Origin: Protonemura montana
Lineage: Eukaryota > Arthropoda > Insecta > Plecoptera > Nemouridae
Length of the DNA stretch: 64,000 nucleotides
Assembly (NCBI GenBank): GCA_947568835.1
Contig: OX387612.1
Coordinates: 6,944,001-7,008,000 of the forward strand
Reading direction: 5' to 3'
Part shown: positions 50,701 through 53,938 of the stretch, one piece after another
How the letters are laid out: the number at the start of each line of letters is the position of its first letter
Position numbering within the stretch: the stretch's first letter is position 1
Made by a program: the position numbers and the translations under genes
Notes under the pieces: model-generated
Told to the model about the DNA's origin: nothing
The model's database searches: none
What the model saw: the letters and a program-made list of their open reading frames with translations, nothing else

Positions 50701-52361
50701 GACAGAGTCACATGCCCAGTCGGACACGTGAAAGTTGCACTGGGGCAGAGTCACATGCCCAGTCGAACACGTGAAAGTTGCACTGGGACAAAGTCACATG
50801 ACCAGTCGAACACGTAAATCGCTCCGGGTTTATAGACTTGTCTTCTTTATGTAACCTTAGCACTAGTTAAAAGAAAATCAAAACTGATTTTGAATTCTAA
50901 TAAAGACTGCAATTTTTCTGACGTTTTGTAATTTAAGCAACTTCTCCGTTAACAGAATAACTACAAAAAAAAAAAAAAACTAAAAAAACTTGGAACTTGT
51001 TATAAACGAATTTCATTAATTAAAAGTACAAACTAATGTAGTTAAAATTTTCACTACAAAAAAACTCCATTTACTTTGCGATTATTTCTTCCTTTATTTA
51101 TTTATTTCATTTTTTCCTAGAAAAAACTGCAATTTGCATGTGACATACAGTTGGCAGAAAAAAAATACTAAAACTATTTACCTAAACTATTTTCTATAAC
51201 TATATTTAACTATATTTTCGTAACCAGAGCAGATAGTGTGTGTGTGGTAGTTTTGTTTCCGTCAATATGGCACAACTGTATTCACCCTTAATGAACAGGT
51301 AAAAATTGCGGAAGTTAGGAAAATTTGTTGTTTCACATATAATTCAAAAATCTATTTTTTTTAAGCCACTTTGTTAGTGAAATCGGCCTAGAATTTGGCA
51401 AAAACCTTGCCTTGCTACCCTTGTCCCGAATTTCCCTCGTTACGCACAGTGCATGGCGATTCACAACGGCTAACGCCCTTACGTATAAACTACAGCCGTG
51501 TCAGATCTCGTACATGCACGCGACAATGTTCCATATCTCATCTCACACTACCGAAACATGTGACAGCAGCGATTAGGTAACTAGCCAGCGGTGGCATTAA
51601 AAAAAGGGGGATACGGACGGTAGCTAGGTCAATTGAACTTGAACCTGTCTCTGACCCATTTACTATATTGCATGTCATACATTTAGAGAATATACTAAAC
51701 ATGAGAGGGTAGGAAGTAAGAATAAAATACCGGGTTACTTTAGGTTAGTGATGGAATAGGTTCAGTCGCTTGACGTAACCTGATTTGGTAATCAAAAACC
51801 AGCCTGTGCAGACTGTGACCAGTTGATTTAGAAGAGATTTACAGTGAAGAAGGTCTTTCGCTGAAAGCTGTCATCTCTCCAGTAAGAAAGAAAACAAAAA
51901 ATGTGATTGACTGTAGAGAAAATAAAGAAATAGTAAGTAGGAAACAACTGCAGTTGATAGATCCTGTAGGCAGTGATAAACAGGAACAACCGCTAGCTAT
52001 GAACGACGCTATGAAAATTAAGAGTAATTTCAAATTTCAAATAAGCTGTAGATTTTAAACGGTACTGGCCAATCACTTGGCGGCGACGGAAAAACAAACA
52101 CTTTTGGTCATAGGTATTTCCATGCATCATAGACGTTTGCGAGTATTAGTCACCTGCTTTGCAAGGGTCCATGTCGATATCTTCGGAGATCAGGTTCGTG
52201 AATTGCTGTTCTCTCAGGGCGATGATGGTCCACTTGGAACTTTGTCCGTTCTGTACATGTCTTTCGGTAACGTTGCGGCCGACGCCGATTGTCGGCGTCG
52301 CTGTCGTTACGCTCAGAATCACAAATAAAGACGTCGAAAAGGTGAAAGCAAACTGGGCCAT
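14540..52361 (-). CDS. tld: Tolloid/BMP1-family astacin metalloprotease, complete gene (18 core exons)
   Basis: Secreted zinc protease of the Tolloid/BMP1 family; known members cleave Chordin/Sog to free BMP ligands and process matrix precursors. I joined exons by GT-AG sites and phase: 52361-52154, 30895-30634, 29963-29759, 27456-27224, 26359-26181, 25366-25133, 24554-24309, 23850-23728, 22833-22685, 21977-21782, 20507-20385, 19325-19165, 17793-17598, 17296-17043, 16713-16500, 15858-15698, 15472-15383, 14710-14540. The 3405 nt encode 1134 aa plus stop. Order: signal peptide (1-21), propeptide to about 237 with an RVSR/AATA furin-type junction, astacin about 238-440 with [12 protein letters not shown] (zinc ligands H332, H336, H342; catalytic E333) and Met-turn SIMHY (M389, Y391), CUB1, CUB2, EGF1, CUB3, EGF2, CUB4, CUB5. 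Length lies between human BMP1 and fly Tolkin as I recall them. Tolloid versus Tolkin orthology is not resolved; the family assignment is very secure. Confidence 0.96.
15383..15472 (-). CDS. tld: tolloid exon 17: CUB5, middle part
   Basis: A 90-nt phase 0-0 exon encoding [15 protein letters not shown] and FGRFCGNS, flanked by ATCTAG acceptor and TCG|GTGAGT donor. Confidence 0.92.
15698..15858 (-). CDS. tld: tolloid exon 16: CUB5, first part
   Basis: Reads [19 protein letters not shown], then [20 protein letters not shown]. The linker to CUB4 is ATSCGG. Donor GAG|GTGAGA, phase 0. Confidence 0.93.
16500..16713 (-). CDS. tld: tolloid exon 15: CUB4, second part
   Basis: Begins [18 protein letters not shown] and includes [19 protein letters not shown] and [10 protein letters not shown]. 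Acceptor GTTGCAG|ATG (phase 0), donor T|GTGAGA (phase 1). Confidence 0.94.
17043..17296 (-). CDS. tld: tolloid exon 14: EGF2 and first part of CUB4
   Basis: Encodes [19 protein letters not shown] and six EGF cysteines, then [19 protein letters not shown] and [14 protein letters not shown]. The last block is close to the insect Tolloid version as I recall it. Confidence 0.95.
17373..17432 (-). mobile_element. 5S-derived SINE, 3' fragment
   Basis: GGCCATGTGGCACTGGTTTA and GGCAAATGAGTGGATGAT match the antisense SINE 3' region; in a tolloid intron. Confidence 0.6.
17598..17793 (-). CDS. tld: tolloid exon 13: CUB3, second part
   Basis: Encodes [40 protein letters not shown] and [12 protein letters not shown]. 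The acceptor CACAG|GTC is phase 0 and the donor ACTG|GTCAGT is phase 1. Confidence 0.94.
18385..18435 (-). CDS. Candidate 51-nt cassette exon inside tolloid CUB3
   Basis: Between exons 12 and 13, a 51-nt stretch is flanked by CTTTCCTAG acceptor and AAG|GTATCG donor. It is phase 0 on both sides, has no stop, and encodes [17 protein letters not shown]. Known CUB3 domains join directly across this point (EGNN to the QCEYDSV strand), so including it would insert 17 residues with two cysteines into a loop. It may be an alternative exon or a chance splice-site pair. Confidence 0.4.
19165..19325 (-). CDS. tld: tolloid exon 12: CUB3, first part
   Basis: Encodes [35 protein letters not shown] and ends HFDLEGNN at donor AAT|GTGAGT (phase 0). 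It contains NxS/T sites (NGT, NFT). Confidence 0.94.
19665..20175 (-). repeat. 43-bp CACGTG minisatellite, array 2 with flanks (tolloid intron)
   Basis: About ten reverse-oriented units at 19713-20148, flanked by CTGGGGGCGTTCT-type sequence on one side and AACCCGGTGGAGAGCAT on the other. The same flanks surround array 3, so the unit array lies inside a larger dispersed element. Confidence 0.93.
20385..20507 (-). CDS. tld: tolloid exon 11: calcium-binding EGF-like domain 1
   Basis: A single-exon EGF module with phases 1 and 1 (a symmetric shuffling module) that begins [16 protein letters not shown] and has all six cysteines. The FDEC start and [10 protein letters not shown] are the calcium-binding EGF signature. 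Confidence 0.95.
20823..21174 (-). mobile_element. Family M MITE, full copy (tolloid intron 10)
   Basis: Ends AGTGTTAATGTTAAACTTTC and CTTTAACATTAGCGCT are inverted complements; about 350 bp. Confidence 0.82.
21782..21977 (-). CDS. tld: tolloid exon 10: CUB2, second part
   Basis: Encodes [39 protein letters not shown] and [12 protein letters not shown]. The calcium-site acidic residues (E, D, D) expected in CUB2 are present. Phases are 0 and 1. Confidence 0.95.
22338..22595. mobile_element. Foldback element, full copy (tolloid intron 9)
   Basis: About 100-bp inverted arms: ACTATTTGAAATGGGTTTTG AATGC at the left and its complement CAAAACCCATTTCAAATAG at right, with GTTTCGTAACATGTACTA inside each arm and a short centre. 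Would form a long hairpin. Confidence 0.82.
22685..22833 (-). CDS. tld: tolloid exon 9: CUB2, first part
   Basis: Starts [20 protein letters not shown] and includes [20 protein letters not shown], as in CUB2 of Tolloid/BMP1. The donor GAG|GTAGGA is in phase 0. Confidence 0.95.
23320..23570. repeat. 114-bp tandem duplication in tolloid intron 8
   Basis: CCGTGGTAACATAAGATAGC recurs at 23320 and 23434, and a decayed third copy starts at 23548; spacing is exactly 114 each time. The first two units differ at only a few sites. Confidence 0.9.
23728..23850 (-). CDS. tld: tolloid exon 8: CUB1, second part
   Basis: Encodes [20 protein letters not shown] through [10 protein letters not shown], the end of a CUB domain. 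It has 123 nt and phases 1 and 1, and its acceptor follows a pyrimidine-rich stretch. Confidence 0.94.
24180..24293 (+). mobile_element. 5S-derived SINE, 3' fragment
   Basis: (ATC)n, CTCATTCACC and GTCAAAACAGTGCGTCTTTA tail segment in tolloid intron 7, ending 16 bp from the exon 7 donor. Confidence 0.75.
24309..24554 (-). CDS. tld: tolloid exon 7: CUB1, first part
   Basis: Starts [15 protein letters not shown] and includes [17 protein letters not shown] and [10 protein letters not shown], classical CUB strands. A small Ser/Ala/Pro-rich insert ([14 protein letters not shown]) lengthens the loop before the CEW motif compared with BMP1. Confidence 0.95.
24885..24955. mobile_element. Foldback element, single-arm remnant
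   Basis: ATGTCTACTTTATCAAACCT, AGCACTAGTTTTGACAAAAA and AAACTGGGTTTTG match the outer part of the foldback arm. Confidence 0.6.
25133..25366 (-). CDS. tld: tolloid exon 6: astacin C-terminal half with Met-turn
   Basis: Encodes GQEYNFNKL, then [15 protein letters not shown] with the Met-turn methionine and the tyrosine of the catalytic switch, and ends at [12 protein letters not shown], the usual end of a tolloid astacin domain. Phases are 1 and 1. Confidence 0.96.
25478..25845 (+). mobile_element. 5S-derived SINE, diverged copy
   Basis: Old copy: TTAGGTATTGGATAGGTGAC head, TTGCTTATCAACGTATCGAA body, CAGAACAGTGCATATTTAAA tail. In tolloid intron 5. Confidence 0.75.
25975..26100 (+). mobile_element. 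tRNA-headed SINE, 3' part
   Basis: GGGGCTCGATTTCCTG, CACCAATTTTTGAGAGG, TTAGTGTTCC and AGCATTTGCAATTTAGA; tolloid intron 5, next to a 5S SINE. Confidence 0.6.
26181..26359 (-). CDS. tld: tolloid exon 5: astacin zinc-binding active site
   Basis: Encodes [15 protein letters not shown] (the tolloid-type Cys-rich loop) and [19 protein letters not shown], the HExxHxxGFxHE zinc signature with all ligands intact. The donor is G|GTTAGT in phase 1. Confidence 0.97.
26660..26945. repeat. 41-bp minisatellite in tolloid intron 4
   Basis: About seven units of period 41 with core GGATAGAGCATAGGATCCAG (contains GGATCC). A CAGCTGATC segment follows in each unit. Confidence 0.93.
27224..27456 (-). CDS. tld: tolloid exon 4: furin site and N-terminal half of astacin domain
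   Basis: Acceptor TTGCAG|AGC (phase 0) and donor TGCGG|GTGAGT (phase 2). It encodes [17 protein letters not shown], the conserved junction between propeptide and mature enzyme, then [13 protein letters not shown] and [13 protein letters not shown] typical of astacin. An in-frame ATG lies just upstream in the intron, but the acceptor fits better. Confidence 0.95.
27548..27775 (-). mobile_element. 5S-derived SINE, partial copy
   Basis: Antisense tail (ACGACGCAC), GGTCTATTGGCGTCGGTGAA, and body up to GGACGGTACAATGCGAACAG. Close beside another antisense copy in tolloid intron 3. Confidence 0.85.
27838..28215 (-). mobile_element. 5S-derived SINE, near full length
   Basis: Tail-to-head on the minus strand; the head CAGTGTTGCTCAACTCCGGT GATCTCACG is the complement of the 5S-like segment, with a small internal change where the copy reads CCTAAAAACGGATCG. 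Confidence 0.87.
28312..28475 (+). mobile_element. 5S-derived SINE, 3' fragment
   Basis: GGTTTCCCCTCTGACC, AACGCCATTAGACCAGTGCC and GTCAAAACAGTGCGTCGTTA tail. Confidence 0.8.
28950..29740 (-). repeat. 54-bp (18-codon) minisatellite in tolloid intron 3
   Basis: About 14 units of 54 bp. Because 54 is a multiple of three, the minus strand stays open as an 18-residue repeat ([18 protein letters not shown]) for up to 184 codons. The array starts a few bases from the intron 3 donor at 29758. Judged non-coding: it is intronic and varies mainly by neutral-looking changes. Confidence 0.93.
29759..29963 (-). CDS. tld: tolloid exon 3: highly basic propeptide segment
   Basis: Acceptor GTTACAG|G and donor CACG|GTTAGT. 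The 205 nt accept phase 2 and leave phase 0, which fits both neighbours without a stop. The encoded 69 residues are Lys/Arg-rich ([17 protein letters not shown]). There is no recognised fold; some insect Tolloid/Tolkin propeptides have similarly basic inserts. Support is splice phase and position, not homology. Confidence 0.75.
30090..30200 (-). repeat. Dispersed repeat R3, copy 1
   Basis: GTGCCCGGCATCGGGCAGTT and CATCACAATGTAATAGTAAT are the complement of the repeat at 59429-59565. Confidence 0.65.
30634..30895 (-). CDS. tld: tolloid exon 2: acidic propeptide with FLGDI motif and terminal RRRRKDR
   Basis: Acceptor CTCCAG|AT and donor CAG|GTGCGT give phases 1 and 2. It starts with DGFLGDI, the conserved tolloid propeptide box, continues as a charged helical region, and ends in RRRRKDR, a basic cluster well before the usual furin site. 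Confidence 0.92.
30960..31445. mobile_element. Foldback element, full copy plus extra arm (tolloid intron 1)
   Basis: Complete hairpin element at about 31065-31445 with arms holding CGACGTTTCGTAACGTGTAC and its complement; an additional arm fragment (30960-31050) precedes it. Confidence 0.8.
31455..31565 (-). mobile_element. 5S-derived SINE, 3' fragment
   Basis: GGCATGTGGCGCTGATTTAA and CCTAGTATAAAAAAAG-type antisense 3' region; abuts the foldback element at 31445. Confidence 0.6.
32365..32695 (-). mobile_element. 5S-derived SINE, near full length lacking head
   Basis: Antisense copy from GGGCTCTGTGGAACTGGTCT to GGTCATGTGTATGATGGTCA; directly followed by a tRNA-headed SINE. Confidence 0.87.
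32697..32975 (+). mobile_element. tRNA-headed SINE copy with inverted module
   Basis: tRNA-like head at about 32808-32876: TAGCTCAATTGGTTAGAGCA (box A) and AGATCGATTCCCCG (box B), then CATCAGTTTTTGAGAGG and GCAAGCGCTTGCAATTTAAA. The GACGGATCTCCAAGGAGTAG module lies upstream in the orientation opposite to the other copies. Confidence 0.72.
33635..34846 (+). repeat. 26-bp minisatellite in tolloid intron 1
   Basis: About 46 units of period 26 (core GGTCTATTGGAGTGGGAGCT then TACTCA). None of the three plus frames has a stop in the consensus, so long overlapping ORFs (up to 396 codons) appear by construction. Variant units (GAGCTAACTCA, GTGCGGGC) recur at regular spacing, showing block duplication. 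Confidence 0.96.
35805..37450 (-). repeat. 68-bp SINE-derived satellite, array 1 (tolloid intron 1)
   Basis: About 23 units of period 68 (core GACACACTGTGTTGGCTGCT, CCAACAGCACCAAGGACCGG). The left edge (35805-35860) is ordinary antisense SINE sequence, and the unit resembles the SINE body segment CTCCTGTCGAAGAGCACCAA followed by ACCACCGGCTTAA. Confidence 0.95.
37703..38030 (+). mobile_element. 5S-derived SINE with good head
   Basis: Head GAGATCTCGGAAGTTAAGCA and TATTGTATGGGTGACTATC is strongly 5S-like (box A/C region). Body complete; 3' tail cut short after CACCGAGATTTACCTCC. Confidence 0.9.
38573..38656 (+). mobile_element. tRNA-headed SINE, tail fragment
   Basis: CTATAACCGTCTCAAATAAT and GCATTGCAAGCGTTTGCAAT match the 3' tail module. 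Confidence 0.6.
38760..38905 (-). mobile_element. 5S-derived SINE with internal deletion
   Basis: Antisense body (GGGACCACCGGCGTAACGTC) joins directly to head (CCAATACCTGACCCAGCGCA), so about 130 bp of the middle are missing. Confidence 0.8.
39020..39090 (+). mobile_element. Family M MITE, end fragment
   Basis: CATCTACCGTTACCACGTGT, GCTCGTTTGCTCAGCAGCAA and GTTTAACATCAGC. Confidence 0.65.
40222..40325 (+). mobile_element. Family M MITE, end fragment
   Basis: CAAGCGCCATCGGGTGGCAT through AAAGTTAAACATTGGCGCAG. Confidence 0.68.
40630..40850 (+). mobile_element. 5S-derived SINE, 5'-truncated
   Basis: GCGTTGTACCGTCCTTAGGG through AACAGTGCGTCGTTCAGCTC. Confidence 0.83.
41183..41585 (+). mobile_element. 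5S-derived SINE with tandem 5S heads
   Basis: Two full head units start at 41185 and 41277, and a third partial at 41369: exact 92-bp spacing. Each reads TGTTGGAAACACCGG-like, GAGATCAC, GTTAAGC, GGATGGGTGACCACCGAA. A shortened body and CAGTGCGTCGTTAAACACTA tail follow. Confidence 0.88.
41634..41945 (+). mobile_element. Family M MITE, full copy
   Basis: Left GGCGCTAATATTTAACTGTC, right GAAAGTTTTACATTAACGCT; conserved GCCGCCAAATGACTGCTTAC and GCAAGCGCCATCGGGTGG. Confidence 0.82.
42330..43456 (-). repeat. 43-bp CACGTG minisatellite, array 3 with flanks (tolloid intron 1)
   Basis: About 22 reverse-oriented units at 42380-43330, including two shortened units that share the same deletion (near 42780 and 43165), which points to block duplication. 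Left flank CTGGGGGCGATCTACGTG, right flank AACCCGGTGAAGAGCAT. Confidence 0.95.
44040..44232 (-). mobile_element. tRNA-headed SINE copy
   Basis: Minus-strand tRNA-like head about 44137-44065: TAGCTCAATGGGTTAGAGCG and GGAGTTCAAGTCCCCG, followed by ATCAATTTTTGAGAGG; 5' module with the hairpin CTGTGAATATTCACAG. Confidence 0.75.
45005..45335 (+). mobile_element. Family M MITE, decayed copy
   Basis: GGCCGCCAAATGACAACTGT, CAAGCGCCATCGAGTAGCAC, CGTTTGCTCAGCAG; ends eroded. Confidence 0.72.
45785..46265 (-). repeat. 68-bp SINE-derived satellite, array 2 (tolloid intron 1)
   Basis: About 5-6 units of the 68-bp repeat following antisense SINE tail sequence (45785-45895: GGCACTGGTCTATTGGC, GGTGAATGA). 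A further SINE piece follows directly at 46280-46420. Confidence 0.94.
46280..46420 (-). mobile_element. 5S-derived SINE, fragment
   Basis: CTCTGGCTATTGGTGAATGA and CCTGCTTCTGCCCAACAGCC match the antisense SINE; continues from the 68-bp array. Confidence 0.65.
46510..47286. mobile_element. hAT-type non-autonomous element with 8-bp target duplication
   Basis: TIRs CAGGGGCGGCTCGTGA (46510-46525) and its near-perfect complement at 47271-47286 (one mismatch) are flanked by CTTGCATA on both sides (46502-46509, 47287-47294). The 777-bp interior has GC-rich ORFs but no transposase that I recognise, and a poly-G run near 47217-47236. Confidence 0.88.
47574..48122. mobile_element. Degenerate TIR element (possible hAT relative)
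   Basis: Left GGTGGCGTAGCCAGAGGCG resembles the complement of right CCCCTCCCCATGTCTACACC ACTG. No convincing target duplication. Confidence 0.35.
49149..49325 (-). mobile_element. 5S-derived SINE, 5' half
   Basis: AACGTCCCTTTCGAAGGACG through CATCCAATACCC; the 3' half is absent. Confidence 0.86.
49464..49546 (+). repeat. Imperfect (CTAT)n microsatellite
   Basis: CATCTATCTATCTTCTATCT and similar runs in tolloid intron 1. Confidence 0.85.
49704..50830 (+). repeat. 43-bp CACGTG minisatellite, array 4 (tolloid intron 1)
   Basis: About 26 forward units, very homogeneous. The right border reads CACGTAAATCGCTCCGGG, matching the border of the other arrays. Confidence 0.95.
50850..50945. mobile_element. 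Foldback element, single-arm remnant
   Basis: CCTTAGCACTAGTTAAAAGA, ACTGATTTTGAATTCTAATA, TCTGACGTTTTGTAATTTAA; directly beside the 43-bp array 4. Confidence 0.6.
52154..52361 (-). CDS. tld: tolloid exon 1: start codon, signal peptide, first propeptide residues
   Basis: The ATG (52361-52359) sits in AAAATGG, a good animal start context. Residues 1-21 form a hydrophobic secretion signal ([16 protein letters not shown]). The exon ends with DPCKA and donor G|GTGACT in phase 1, so it joins exon 2 to read DPCKA-DGFLGDI, matching the conserved tolloid propeptide motif. An in-frame upstream extension exists but would bury the signal peptide. Confidence 0.93.
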
Positions 52362-53821
52362 TTTAGGAAAGTTCTTGCGATTTGGAAGTATTTTTGTGAA
52401 TTTTTTTAAATTTAGTCGGGGAACACTGAAATACCTTTGTACTTGCTGAACTATTTTTTTTTTTTTTAAATTTATCAATACGGAGTTAGTAAAGTTTGTT
52501 CGGTATGGAATTCACACGACACTGACTTGAAGTTATGGACTCTAATCTACAAATCAAGTGAATAAAATGGGAATCTATATTTAAATCAGGTATATCCGTA
52601 GCCGGTATAGAAGTATTTACAATCCGCCGAACGAAAATTCTCGTGATTTTCTGCCAGGTTTCATTATTGCTGCATACACTTTGTGGGAAAATTCAAAAAC
52701 AAAATAACACCGATCCATCAAAACTATTCGAAACAAAACAACACCAAAGATTCACAAGTCCCATCTTGCCAACACATGTTTTGCGTCTTTTTTTTATATC
52801 TTCGCGGTCCCTAACACAGACAAAACCAAAACTTGTTTCTCACACAGAGATGTTAAAATCTTCCACGCACATGTACACTCGCGCATCGACCCCTGGGTTC
52901 ATGTCTCGACGCGACCCGACCCGCGACCCTTCCTGAACGCAACTGCGAGCTAGCTGCCGCTAGCCGCCTGCCGCCTGGTATGGCATTTGGTTTAGATACC
53001 CCGTCAGAGAGGGCGCCCCTATTTGCTCTCGCCACCGATCCTTGAACGGATGGTGATTACGCGGATATGGTTCAAAGTGCAAGCTCGGCTATCTCGGAGG
53101 AGGACCCGCACTCTTGATGTTTACTCTAATGAGACTGAACCTAGTACGGGTTACGGCGCGCTAATTTGGTGGAGAGTAAAGGGAGGGATGGAAAATTCGA
53201 TAGTGAGGATAATCACTTTTTTTTAAGTCTCTTTCCAGCTTTAATTTCGAATAGTAAGTTATTTTTTCAAACGTGACAGCAAAGTTTTGTGGGTTTTTTT
53301 CATATCCGAAAATTGTTTGACCAACTTTGATAAAAAATAAATGCTTGCTTATTTCTGTAGCGGCATTACGAGGGTTTCACAGCCCAGTGTTAGGTGAAGA
53401 CCAGTAGAAAATAAAAGAATCAATGTAAAATGTATTTAATTAATTAGATTAAATTAAATATCTGGCGCAAAGCGACAATGGAATAAAGAAAGGTATAAAA
53501 ATCACAGAAGCAAAGCACACGAGCAAATATCATTAATTATTTTTGAGAATATTCTGAAAATCAGGTGTTGGTTGAAAGAAAAATGACGTAAGATACACAA
53601 GCTTATCTGATACTTACGCGACTTATATTTTAAAACAAGTTTTTTGAATTTGTAGATTTTCTGATCAATGTAAGTAATGCTCTCTACCGGATAAATATAA
53701 AGCAAATATTAGACTTGGTACTTTGTTTCTCTACTGTGTGGCGCTGCACTCGTGTTTCCATCTCTGGTTTCCAAGTCGTCCGATTCTCGAGGTTACTTCT
53801 GTGCGATTTCCTATTGTTTAA
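52362..53821. promoter_or_regulatory. Divergent intergenic region between tolloid and Metap1
   Basis: 1460 bp separate the two start codons and should hold both 5' UTRs and promoters. About 52880-53000 is GC- and CpG-rich (GCGCATCGACC, CGACGCGACCCGACCCGCGA), unlike the AT-rich surroundings; this is inferred to be core promoter sequence, more likely of the housekeeping gene. No repeat family from elsewhere in the window was recognised here. Transcription starts cannot be placed. Confidence 0.5.
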
Positions 53822-53938
53822 ATGGAACTTTTATGTGATGGAAAGATTTGTGAATCGCCGGGCTGTAATTTAGCAGGAAAATTGCAATGCCCAACATGTC
53901 TGAAACTAGGTATACAAGACTCGTACTTTTGTTCACAG
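53822..53938 (+). CDS. Metap1: Metap1 exon 1: start and zinc-finger N-terminus
   Basis: 39 codons from ATG to CAG|GTACGA (phase 0). Cysteine pairs CESPGC and CPTC form the first half of the MetAP1 zinc finger. Confidence 0.95.

Larger units (their letters stand above)
30896..52153 (-). other. tolloid intron 1 (about 21.3 kb)
   Basis: Between DPCKA and DGFLGDI coding exons. Contains the 26-bp array, both 68-bp arrays, two 43-bp arrays, the hAT element and many SINE/MITE copies. I see no other gene inside. Stretches with nothing recognisable: 34950-35800, 38910-40215, 43460-44035, 44240-45000, 45340-45780, 47300-47570, 48130-49145 and 50950-52150 (AT-rich). Confidence 0.85.
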
